From: an uncultured Candidatus Melainabacteria bacterium
GTDB lineage: Bacteria > Cyanobacteriota > Vampirovibrionia > Gastranaerophilales > Gastranaerophilaceae
Direction: 5' to 3'
NCBI GenBank assembly: GCA_934757155.1
Contig: CAKVLI010000002.1
Span: forward strand, 139,602 to 203,601
DNA length: 64,000 bases
Numbering within the stretch: position 1 is the stretch's first letter; every line of letters begins with the position of its first letter. Below the pieces are notes generated by a model. It saw nothing but the letters and a program-made list of their open reading frames with translations, searched no databases and had not been told where the DNA came from. Shown here piece by piece: positions 15,722 through 23,675 of this stretch. The translations under genes and the position numbers were made by a program.

Positions 15722-18370
15722 ATGATTAGTTTGTTGTTGAAACTTTTGGGAGATCCAAACGAGAAAAAAGTTAAAAATATTATGGGCATAATTGACCATA
15801 TAAATGCGCTTGAGCCTGAATTTGAGAAACTTTCAGACGAAGAATTGAGAGCAAAAACTAACGAGTTTAGGGCTATTTTGGCTAAGCGTCCTAAGTCAGA
15901 TAACGAAAAGGCTGACAGAATTTTAGAAAAAGAAGCTTTAGACCAAATTCTTCCAGAGGCGTTCGCAACCGTGAGAGAAGCCGGCAAAAGAGTTTTGAAC
16001 ATGCGCCACTTTGACGTTCAGTTAATCGGTGCGTACTTCCTTCATAACGGTCATATCGCCGAAATGAGAACCGGTGAAGGTAAAACGCTCGTTGCAACTT
16101 TGGCAGCCTATCTTAACGCTTTGACAGGCAAAGGGGTTCACGTTGTTACAGTCAACGATTACCTTGCAAAACGTGACAGCGAATGGATGGGTAAAATCTA
16201 CAAATTCCTCGGTTTAACAGTAGGTGTTGTACTTTCAAACCAGCACGATGCAGAAGAATTCAACCGTAAACGCGCTGCGTACGCGTGCGATATTACTTAC
16301 GGAACAAACAACGAATTCGGTTTCGATTACTTAAGGGATAATATGGCATCTTCAAAAGAGATGCTTGTACAAAGACCTTATAACTACGCGATTATCGATG
16401 AAGTCGACAGTATTTTAATCGACGAAGCCAGAACTCCGCTCATTATCAGCGGTCGTGTCGAAAAGAGCGCAGATACTTATACATTGATGGCAAAAGTAGC
16501 ACCTCAACTTGAAAAGATTAAGGATTACGAGGTTGACGAAAAGAACAAAAACGTAATTTTGACAGAAGACGGTATTGACCATGCACAAGAATTAATCGGG
16601 TGCAAAGACTTGTTTGACATAAACACTCAGCACGCTCACGATTTGTTGAACGCGCTCAAAGCAAAAGAATTATTCATCCGTGATACAGACTACGTTGTAA
16701 AAGACGGCGAAATAATGATTGTTGACGAGTTCACAGGACGTCTCATGCCGGGAAGACGCTGGTCTGACGGATTACACCAAGCTATTGAAGCGAAAGAAGG
16801 GGTTAAGATTCAAGATGAAACCCAAACTCTTGCAAGTATCACATTCCAGAATTTGTTTAGACTTTATCCAAAACTTTCCGGTATGACAGGTACTGCAATG
16901 ACCGAGGAAGCCGAATTCGGAAAAATCTATAACTTGGAAGTTACGGTTATTCCTACAAACAGAACCGATATCAGAGTCGATTTCCCTGATGTTATTTACA
17001 AAACCGAACGCGCAAAATACAATGCCGTTGTAGAAGATATTATCGCGCAGAATAAAATCGGAAGACCAGTTTTGGTCGGTACAGTCAGTATCGAAAAATC
17101 AGAATACATTTCTTCTCTACTTAAGAAAAGAGGAATCAAACATAACGTTTTGAACGCAAAACAACACGAACGTGAAGCTTACATTATCGCACAGGCAGGG
17201 CGTGTCGGAGCGGTTACAATCGCAACAAACATGGCAGGTCGTGGTACCGATATTCTTCTCGGTGGTAATGCTGAGTACTTGGCAAAAGAAGAGCTTGAGA
17301 AAAAAGGTATTGATATCACAAACGAGAACTACGAAGAGCTTAAAAACAGAGCTTTGGCTGACGCAAGAAAAGTTACTGAAGCTGAACACGCAAAAGTCGT
17401 TGAGTTGGGCGGATTGCACGTAATCGGTACGGAAAGACACGAATCAAGACGTATTGATAACCAGCTGAGAGGTCGTGCTGCCAGACAAGGTGACCCCGGG
17501 TCTACGAGATTTTTCTTATCTTTGGAAGACAACTTGATGAGAATATTCGGCGGAGATAAGATTACAAACCTTATGAATATGCTTAATGTTGAAGAAGATA
17601 TGGCGATTGAATCTTCACTTATAACAAGACAAATTCAGTCTGCACAGAAGAAGGTTGAAACTTATCACTTTGATATTCGTAAAAACGTACTTGAATACGA
17701 TGATGTTATGAATATTCAGAGAGAAAAATTCTATGCTCAGAGAAGAAAAGTTCTTGAAGGCAAGAATTTGACCGAAGATATTAAATATATGATAGATAAG
17801 GAAGTCGACAGATTACTTAAGAGTTACATCACTCCTGAGATGAATCCTGAAGAGTATGTACCGGAGGATTTGGAAACTCTTATCAAGGAACTTCACTCAA
17901 CTATTCCGCAATTAATGTATATTACTGTGGATGATATCAAGAATTACAGATATGCAAGAATATATGAGTCTTTAAGAGATGCTGCTCAGAAGGCTTACAA
18001 AGACCACGAAGAAGAAATCATCGGATTCTACAATTCAATTATGGAGCAGTATGACCCTGATGCGGTTAAGCAAGAACTCTTCTCTGATAACAATATTATG
18101 AGAAGCCTTGAACGTGATGTTCTTTTGAGAGTTGTCGATAATCAATGGATTGACCACCTTCACAACATTGATATGCTTAAAGAAGGTATCGGACTTCGTG
18201 CTTATGGTCAAAAAGACCCGCTTATTGAATACAAAAAAGAAGCCTACGACTTGTTCAACAAGATGATGTTTGAAATCCAAAGCAACACCGTAAGATACAT
18301 TTTCCGTGCAAAATTCGGAATTCAGTTTGTATCAGATGACGGCGGAGTAGAGGTTTTTGACCAAGAGTAA
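15722..18370 (+). CDS. secA: Preprotein translocase ATPase SecA
   Basis: An 882-residue protein that drives Sec-dependent export through SecYEG (SecY at 50620). Walker A is MRTGEGKT (115-122), Walker B lies in IDEVDSILIDEARTPLII (about 205-222), and helicase motifs V-V-P-T-N-R-like (VIPTNR) and T-N-M-A-G-R-G-T-D-I appear at the usual positions. The preprotein cross-linking and helical scaffold regions are present. It lacks the C-terminal Cys-rich zinc/SecB-binding tail, ending GGVEVFDQE, as in many bacteria without SecB. TTGGAGAGG is the ribosome site. First gene of a run continuing to rsmD. Confidence 0.97.
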   Translation: MISLLLKLLGDPNEKKVKNIMGIIDHINALEPEFEKLSDEELRAKTNEFRAILAKRPKSDNEKADRILEKEALDQILPEAFATVREAGKRVLNMRHFDVQLIGAYFLHNGHIAEMRTGEGKTLVATLAAYLNALTGKGVHVVTVNDYLAKRDSEWMGKIYKFLGLTVGVVLSNQHDAEEFNRKRAAYACDITYGTNNEFGFDYLRDNMASSKEMLVQRPYNYAIIDEVDSILIDEARTPLIISGRVEKSADTYTLMAKVAPQLEKIKDYEVDEKNKNVILTEDGIDHAQELIGCKDLFDINTQHAHDLLNALKAKELFIRDTDYVVKDGEIMIVDEFTGRLMPGRRWSDGLHQAIEAKEGVKIQDETQTLASITFQNLFRLYPKLSGMTGTAMTEEAEFGKIYNLEVTVIPTNRTDIRVDFPDVIYKTERAKYNAVVEDIIAQNKIGRPVLVGTVSIEKSEYISSLLKKRGIKHNVLNAKQHEREAYIIAQAGRVGAVTIATNMAGRGTDILLGGNAEYLAKEELEKKGIDITNENYEELKNRALADARKVTEAEHAKVVELGGLHVIGTERHESRRIDNQLRGRAARQGDPGSTRFFLSLEDNLMRIFGGDKITNLMNMLNVEEDMAIESSLITRQIQSAQKKVETYHFDIRKNVLEYDDVMNIQREKFYAQRRKVLEGKNLTEDIKYMIDKEVDRLLKSYITPEMNPEEYVPEDLETLIKELHSTIPQLMYITVDDIKNYRYARIYESLRDAAQKAYKDHEEEIIGFYNSIMEQYDPDAVKQELFSDNNIMRSLERDVLLRVVDNQWIDHLHNIDMLKEGIGLRAYGQKDPLIEYKKEAYDLFNKMMFEIQSNTVRYIFRAKFGIQFVSDDGGVEVFDQE

Positions 18371-18403
18371 ATAAATAGTGTGTGAATACAATTGGAGATT
18401 AGT

Positions 18404-19207
18404 ATGTTAGAAAAAAGTGTTGAGTTTATAAAAAATAAAATCGGTAATTTTGAGCCTGAAATCGGGATTGTATTGGGTTCAGGTTTGGGCGAACTCGCTG
18501 ATGAATATTGCGATATAGCAATTCCTTATGCCGAAATTCCGGGATTTGAAGCATCAACTGTCTCAGGTCACAAGAGCAGATTAGTGTTTGCCGAAATCAA
18601 CGGTAAAAAAGTAGTTATGATGCAGGGAAGATTTCATTTTTACGAAGGACATCCTATTCAAAAAGTTGTTTTCCCGATAAAAGTTATGAAAAAGCTCGGT
18701 GTTAAGACCGTAATTCTTACAAACGCAGCGGGCGGTGTAAATCCTGCGTTCAATCCGTCTGATTTAATGGTTATCACTGACCATATCAATCACATGAACG
18801 TAAATCCGCTTATCGGACCGAATGACAACGAAATGGGCGAAAGATTCCCTGATATGAGCGAAGTTTACACTCTTCCGCTTATTGAATTAACGAAGAAAAC
18901 CGCATCAAAACTCGGCATTGATTTGCAAGAAGGTGTTTATATGGCATTCACAGGTCCTTCTTACGAAACTCCCGCTGAGGTTAAAATGGCAAGAGTTCTC
19001 GGAGCTGACGCGGTTGGAATGTCCACAGTTCCGGAAGCTATCACTGCAAGATGGGCAGGTATGCAAGTTTTGGGTCTGAGCTGTATTTGTAACTCAGCTG
19101 CAGGCGTAAGCACAGTTGCGCTATCTCACGCTGACGTTATTCATGCAGCTGGAGTTGCGAAAGACAGATTTAAAATTCTTATCAAAGAGGTTATAAAAGG
19201 TTTGTAA
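18404..19207 (+). CDS. Purine-nucleoside phosphorylase, trimeric type
   Basis: A 267-residue enzyme splitting purine nucleosides with phosphate. GIVLGSGLGELA near 19-30 is the phosphate loop; GRFHFYEGH near 75-83 is the type I PNP signature; the base site shows the F-T-G-P-S-Y-E-T-P-A-E (about 185-195) and G-M-S-T-V-P-E motifs. The ATG at 18404 has a GGAG site seven bases upstream; a TTG at 18392 overlaps that site. Stop overlaps the next start as TAATG. Confidence 0.93.
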   Translation: MLEKSVEFIKNKIGNFEPEIGIVLGSGLGELADEYCDIAIPYAEIPGFEASTVSGHKSRLVFAEINGKKVVMMQGRFHFYEGHPIQKVVFPIKVMKKLGVKTVILTNAAGGVNPAFNPSDLMVITDHINHMNVNPLIGPNDNEMGERFPDMSEVYTLPLIELTKKTASKLGIDLQEGVYMAFTGPSYETPAEVKMARVLGADAVGMSTVPEAITARWAGMQVLGLSCICNSAAGVSTVALSHADVIHAAGVAKDRFKILIKEVIKGL

Positions 19208-19452
19208 TGCGATTGGATAAGTTTTTAAAAGTATCGAGATTAATTAAGAGGAGAACTGTTGCGAATACGGTTTCTGAAATGGGACGAGTTCTTGTGAACG
19301 GAAATCCGGCAAAGCCTGCAAAACAATTAAAAGTTGGCGACATCATAGAAATCGAGTATTCAAACAGAACAGAGAGAGCGGAAGTATTGATTATCCCGAC
19401 AGGGAATGTCAGCATACAAGAGGCTTCCACCCTATATAGGACAATAGAATAA
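19207..19452 (+). CDS. S4-domain RNA-binding protein (RqcP/HslR-like)
   Basis: An 81-residue protein that is one S4 domain: MRLDKFLKVSRLIKRRTVA, then G-R-V-L-V-N-G-N-P-A-K-P and V-G-D-I-I-E-I. Members such as RqcP (YabO) and Hsp15 (HslR) bind 50S subunits carrying stalled nascent chains; RqcP takes part in C-terminal Ala tailing. Coupled to the genes before and after (TAATG overlaps on both sides). Confidence 0.85.
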   Translation: MRLDKFLKVSRLIKRRTVANTVSEMGRVLVNGNPAKPAKQLKVGDIIEIEYSNRTERAEVLIIPTGNVSIQEASTLYRTIE

Positions 19453-20048
19453 TGCACGAGATTTTGGTAAGTATGAATAGCTGGTTTCAGCAAATGGGAG
19501 TTCAAGGATTGGCGATAAACTCCTGCGTTGAGAGTTTTTTCCTTGTGCCACCGCCGGACATATTGCTTATTGCAATGGATTTGGCAAAACCTGAAAAAGC
19601 AATGTATTATGCTTTCATTTGCACCTTAGCTTCCGCCATCGGCGGGGTTATCGGGTACTTAATCGGGTACTTTGGCGGACGTCCTGTTTTCAACTTTTTG
19701 TTCCGCAAACATCAGGACAAATTGGAATCAGTTGAAAAAATGTATCAGGAATACGGCTCTTTTGCGGTATTTTTCTCAGCTTTCACACCTATTCCTTACA
19801 AAATATTCACAATCGCGAGCGGAATCTTGGAGATGAATTTTATAAAATTCTTTATCGCGAGTTTTCTCGGAAGAGGCGCGAGATTTTTCCTTGTGAGCCT
19901 CGTTTTGATGTTCTTCGGTGCTGCCGTAAAAAAATATCTTGAGCTTGTAATATTAGCGGTTACAATAGTTATAGTAATTTTCTGTATCATCGTCTATAAA
20001 AAGAGAAAATCTTTTATCAAAAAAGGAGAAAAAAGTGGGGATAATTAA
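19452..20048 (+). CDS. VTT-domain (YqaA/DedA-like) membrane protein
   Basis: A 198-residue inner membrane protein. The VTT core shows E-S-F-F-L-V-P-P-P-D near 28-37, a glycine-rich helix (I-G-G-V-I-G-Y-L-I-G-Y-F-G-G) and F-F-S-A-F-T-P-I-P-Y-K near 112-122, closest to the YqaA subgroup. Family members are implicated in lipid scrambling or undecaprenyl phosphate flipping, not proven for YqaA. Ends with a basic tail overlapping the YjbQ gene by 14 bases. Confidence 0.85.
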   Translation: MHEILVSMNSWFQQMGVQGLAINSCVESFFLVPPPDILLIAMDLAKPEKAMYYAFICTLASAIGGVIGYLIGYFGGRPVFNFLFRKHQDKLESVEKMYQEYGSFAVFFSAFTPIPYKIFTIASGILEMNFIKFFIASFLGRGARFFLVSLVLMFFGAAVKKYLELVILAVTIVIVIFCIIVYKKRKSFIKKGEKSGDN

Positions 20049-20451
20049 CGAAAAGTTCACTCTGCATACCGAAGGAAATAACGATATTATTGATATCACA
20101 AAACATGTCCAGAACTGTGTTTACCAGCACGCTTTAAAAGACGGTTTGGTGTGTGTTTCAATCCAAGGAAGCACGTCTGCTGTCACCACTATTGAGTATG
20201 AAAACGGGCTTATTGAGGACTTGAAAGAAGCGTTAGAAAGAATTGCACCGACTCATCAGGAATACCACCACGATGAGATTTGGCACGACGGAAACGGTTA
20301 CGCACACGTACGTTCAGCTCTTGTCGGAAGCTCTGTTTCAATCGCACTTGTGGGCGGGCTTTTGAACCTCGGAACTTGGCAGCAAATAGTGCTTTTAGAC
20401 TTTGATAACAAACCTCGTTCAAGAAGCGTAACTGTTCAAATCATATACTAA
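20035..20451 (+). CDS. YjbQ/UPF0047 family protein
   Basis: A 138-residue single-domain protein with the family motifs S-I-Q-G-S-T-S-A-V-T-T-I-E-Y-E, E-Y-H-H-D-E-I-W-H-D-G-N-G-Y-A-H (metal-binding His) and G-T-W-Q-Q-I-V-L-L-D-F-D-N. Some members have weak thiamine-phosphate synthase activity; the real role is unsettled. GTG start with an AAGGAG site inside the previous gene. Confidence 0.88.
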   Translation: MGIINEKFTLHTEGNNDIIDITKHVQNCVYQHALKDGLVCVSIQGSTSAVTTIEYENGLIEDLKEALERIAPTHQEYHHDEIWHDGNGYAHVRSALVGSSVSIALVGGLLNLGTWQQIVLLDFDNKPRSRSVTVQIIY

Positions 20452-20453
20452 GC

Positions 20454-20482
20454 TTTACGCGCAGGATAAAAAGTGTTAATAT
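20454..20482 (+). promoter_or_regulatory. Promoter for a probable leaderless mRNA (bioD-like gene)
   Basis: TTTACG (20454-20459), 17 bases, TAATAT (20477-20482), six bases, ATG. No ribosome site. Confidence 0.45.
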
Positions 20483-20488
20483 TGTCCT

Positions 20489-21205
20489 ATGCTAAATCTT
20501 TATGTAACATCCGCAAACAGAGGTGACGGAAAGACGTTTCTTTCCGCGGGAATTGCTGCAACTATGCAGAGTTTGGGTTATACAACAAGTGTATATAAGC
20601 CTATTCAGACCGGCGGGCTGGAAATCAACGGTTTTATGCAATCACCTGATTTGACTTTTATAAAATCGATTGACCCGTATATCAACACACATTTTTCTTA
20701 TTTGTTTAAAGAAAAAACAGAACCGCTTGTTGCGTCAGAAATCGAAAACGACCCGATTGACTTGGATTTGATTTTTAACGAATACAGAAGAATTATCGTA
20801 AACTCAGATTGCACGGTTGTGGACGGTGACGGAGGGCTGTTGAGTCCGCTTGCTCAAGAAACTCAAACCGTGGATTTGATAAAAAGATTACAACTCCCGA
20901 CTTTGTATGTCGTGACCCCGAGAGAAGACGCGATTAATGACACTCTTTTGTCATTGTATGCGGCGGAAGAACAGGGAATTGATGTTCGCGGAGTTATCAT
21001 AAACAATATTGCAGAGGATTGCCCGAAAACAATGCTTACTGCGATTACAAGGGTAATTGAAGAGTATTCAAACACAACAATTTTAGGCTTGTTACCTCAT
21101 GTTAACGGGAAAATTGTTCCGGAAGATTTGATTACGGCAATTTTGAACGGGATTGATATTGAAAGTATTTTCAAAGTAAAAATTGAGAAACTGGAATTTT
21201 CGTAA
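20489..21205 (+). CDS. bioD: Dethiobiotin synthetase-like ATPase
   Basis: A 238-residue P-loop protein of the BioD family, which closes the ureido ring of biotin using CO2 and ATP. It starts L-Y-V-T-S-A-N-R-G-D-G-K-T, with the P-loop altered from the usual G-T-D-T-x-V-G-K-T to A-N-R-G-D-G-K-T. Y-K-P-I-Q-T-G (37-43) and V-V-D-G-D-G-G-L-L-S-P-L (substrate glycine-rich loop) fit BioD. No bioA, bioB or bioF lies in the window. The P-loop change leaves room for another amidoligase-like role. Confidence 0.75.
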   Translation: MLNLYVTSANRGDGKTFLSAGIAATMQSLGYTTSVYKPIQTGGLEINGFMQSPDLTFIKSIDPYINTHFSYLFKEKTEPLVASEIENDPIDLDLIFNEYRRIIVNSDCTVVDGDGGLLSPLAQETQTVDLIKRLQLPTLYVVTPREDAINDTLLSLYAAEEQGIDVRGVIINNIAEDCPKTMLTAITRVIEEYSNTTILGLLPHVNGKIVPEDLITAILNGIDIESIFKVKIEKLEFS

Positions 21206-21720
21206 TGCAGATTACCGGTGGAAATTATAAAGGGCGGAAAATAATCGCGCCGGACGAAAATATCACAAGACCGACACTTTCGAAGGTACGTATGGGTGTG
21301 TTTAACACCTTGTTTTCACTTATCGGTGATTTTGAAGGCAAAAGTTTTTTAGACCTTTTCGGCGGCTCCGGAATTATGGGATTAGAAGCACTATCCAGAG
21401 GTTTTGAAAGGGTCAAGGTTTTTGAAAAAAATCCAAAAGTTGCACAGATTTTGAGAAAAAACTATGAAACATTGGGCTTAAAACCTGATTTAAAAATCGG
21501 GGACAGTTTGAAATTGTTGAAACAAAATTCGGAGAATTTTGACGTTATTTATATTGATCCGCCTTACAAAAGCGGAATCTATGAAGAAATAATCTCTATG
21601 ATTGACGGAGACGCGCTGATTATCGCCGAACACTCCGAAGATATCGCGCCGACAAACGTTACCTTCATTAAAGAAAAAAACTATGGCGGGAAAAGAGTTT
21701 CGTTTTTTAGACTTCAATAG
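21205..21720 (+). CDS. rsmD: 16S rRNA (guanine966-N2)-methyltransferase
   Basis: A 171-residue SAM methyltransferase. It opens M-Q-I-T-G-G-N-Y-K-G-R-K-I, then R-P-T-x-x-K-V-R, both RsmD hallmarks; SAM loop L-D-L-F-G-G-S-G-I-M-G-L-E-A (49-62); catalytic D-P-P-Y near 117-120. Last gene of the secA run, overlapping the previous stop as TAATG. Confidence 0.93.
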   Translation: MQITGGNYKGRKIIAPDENITRPTLSKVRMGVFNTLFSLIGDFEGKSFLDLFGGSGIMGLEALSRGFERVKVFEKNPKVAQILRKNYETLGLKPDLKIGDSLKLLKQNSENFDVIYIDPPYKSGIYEEIISMIDGDALIIAEHSEDIAPTNVTFIKEKNYGGKRVSFFRLQ

Positions 21721-22025
21721 TTTGTCCTCTCTCCCAGGGAGAGAGTTAGAGAGAGGGGTTGGTTGTTAATTTTGTAGTTCAATATCAAGTCCTTGCGATC
21801 CTTCGCATTCGCTCAGGATGACGGAATATTTTGTCATTCTGAGGCTTTAGCCGAAGAATCGCAGGGTAAAGCGAATATCAACCCTCACCCGACACTACGT
21901 GTCACCCTCTCCCCCAGAGAGGGTAGACAATTTGACATTCTTGGTCACTTATTCACTTAGTCACCTGATCACTCAAACATGCCAAGCTAGTAATCACGAC
22001 CAAACAACCCAATACATTTACCCCA
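21721..22025. repeat. Composite repeat block
   Basis: No gene. Contains a CTCCCAGGGAGAG palindrome, back-to-back CGATCCTTCG...AGGATGACG and GTCATTCTGAGGC...GAATCGCAGG units (21797-21862), the CACTACGTGTCACCC palindrome family, and an inverted TAAATGTATT unit at 21980-22024 just before gpmI. Confidence 0.75.
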
Positions 22026-22075
22026 TTGACTTTCGGCTGTGTTTGTCTTAAAATCATAGGCTGGAGGAGATAGTT

Positions 22076-23614
22076 ATGACAAATAGAGTTTTATTATGTA
22101 TAATGGACGGTTGGGGTATTTCTACCGGCTCAGAAAAGTATGATGCCACAAAGCTTTCACACCCTGTTAACGTTCCAAAATTAATTAAAGAAGAAGCGTC
22201 TACAGTTATTCATGCAGACGGAGAATACGTAGGTCTTCCTGCAGGACAAATGGGCAACAGTGAAGTCGGTCACCTTAACCTTGGTGCCGGAAGAATTGTT
22301 TACCAAGATTTGTCAAAAATCAATAACGCTATCAAAGACGGTTCTTTCTTTAAAAACGAAAAATTCTTGGAAGCAATCGAACACGCTAAAAAGAACAATT
22401 CCGCACTTCATATCTACGGACTTGTTTCAACCGGCGGTGTTCACTCTTCTTTAGACCACCTATTGGCTTTAATCCAATTAGCTGCAAAAGAAGGTTTGAC
22501 AAAAGTTTATGTACACGCATTCTTGGACGGAAGAGATACTCCTCCGGCAAGCGCTTGCACATACTTACAAATTGTTGAAGACGAGCTTAAGAAACACAAC
22601 TTCCCGCCTATCGCATCCGTAATCGGCAGATACTACATTATGGACAGAGATAACCGTTGGGATAGAGTTGAAAAAGGTTACGATTGCTTGCTATTGGGCG
22701 AAGGTAACAAAGCCGCTTCCGCAGTTGAAGGTGTTAAAAAGTCTTACGACGAAGGTGTTACTGACGAATTTGTATTACCAATCGTAGTAGGTAGCGATGA
22801 AGAAATAAAAGAAAGCAGAATTCATGACAACGATGCAATAATTTTCTTCAACTACAGACCGGACAGAGCAAGAGAAATCACCAAAGCTATTAATTTCAAA
22901 GACTTTGACGGATTTGCAAGAAAGAAAGTTCTCTCAAACATCTACTACTGCACAATGACAAGCTACGAAGCAACTTTCACATTCCCTGTTGCGTTCCCTA
23001 AAACTATGCTTGTAAACATTTTAGGCGATGTTTTGGAAGATAACGGAATTAACCAATTCAGAACAGCGGAAACCGAAAAATACGCTCACGTAACCTTCTT
23101 CTTTAACGGCGGTATTGATGAACCTAAACCGCACGAAACAAGAAAACTCGTTGCATCACCAAAAGTTCCGACTTACGATATGCAGCCTGAAATGAGCGCA
23201 CCGGAAGTCTGCGAAAATGTTTTGAGCGCAATCGAAAACAAAGACTACGGATTCATTCTGGTGAACTTTGCTAACCCTGATATGGTTGGTCACACAGGTG
23301 TAATCGAAGCCGCAACAAAGGCTTGCAAAGTCGTTGACGAATGTGTAGGTAAAATTGCTGACAAATGTAAGCAATACGGAGTAACAATGCTTCTGACCGC
23401 TGACCACGGAAACGCTGAAGTTATGGTTGATGAAAAGACCGGCAAACCGCAAACGGCGCACACAACAAACGAAGTTCCGTTTGTTGTAATCAATCCGCCT
23501 TATCCTGTTGAATTGAAACAAGACGGAGCGTTATGCAATGTTGCACCGACCGTTCTTCAATTGATGGGTATTAAACAACCGGCAGAAATGAACTGCGAAA
23601 GCTTGATTAAATAG
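22076..23614 (+). CDS. gpmI: 2,3-bisphosphoglycerate-independent phosphoglycerate mutase
   Basis: A 512-residue glycolytic enzyme converting 3- to 2-phosphoglycerate with two Mn ions. D-G-W-G at 11-14 gives the first metal ligand; Q-M-G-N-S-E-V-G-H-L-N carries the Ser nucleophile at 62; F-L-D-G-R-D-T-P-P is the substrate loop near 150; the last metal site is L-T-A-D-H-G-N-A-E near 441-449. Full length, strong GGAGGAG site, stands alone. Confidence 0.97.
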   Translation: MTNRVLLCIMDGWGISTGSEKYDATKLSHPVNVPKLIKEEASTVIHADGEYVGLPAGQMGNSEVGHLNLGAGRIVYQDLSKINNAIKDGSFFKNEKFLEAIEHAKKNNSALHIYGLVSTGGVHSSLDHLLALIQLAAKEGLTKVYVHAFLDGRDTPPASACTYLQIVEDELKKHNFPPIASVIGRYYIMDRDNRWDRVEKGYDCLLLGEGNKAASAVEGVKKSYDEGVTDEFVLPIVVGSDEEIKESRIHDNDAIIFFNYRPDRAREITKAINFKDFDGFARKKVLSNIYYCTMTSYEATFTFPVAFPKTMLVNILGDVLEDNGINQFRTAETEKYAHVTFFFNGGIDEPKPHETRKLVASPKVPTYDMQPEMSAPEVCENVLSAIENKDYGFILVNFANPDMVGHTGVIEAATKACKVVDECVGKIADKCKQYGVTMLLTADHGNAEVMVDEKTGKPQTAHTTNEVPFVVINPPYPVELKQDGALCNVAPTVLQLMGIKQPAEMNCESLIK

Positions 23615-23622
23615 AAGTTTGT

Positions 23623-23653
23623 GGTGCGCAGAACTTGCGCACCCTACTTTTTT
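23623..23653 (+). terminator. Terminator formed by a GGTGCGCA repeat
   Basis: GGTGCGCA and TGCGCACC arms followed by CTACTTTTTT, just after gpmI. The same palindrome occurs at 34381 and 37374. Confidence 0.65.
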
Positions 23654-23675
23654 ATAAACACAAAGAGAGAGTAAA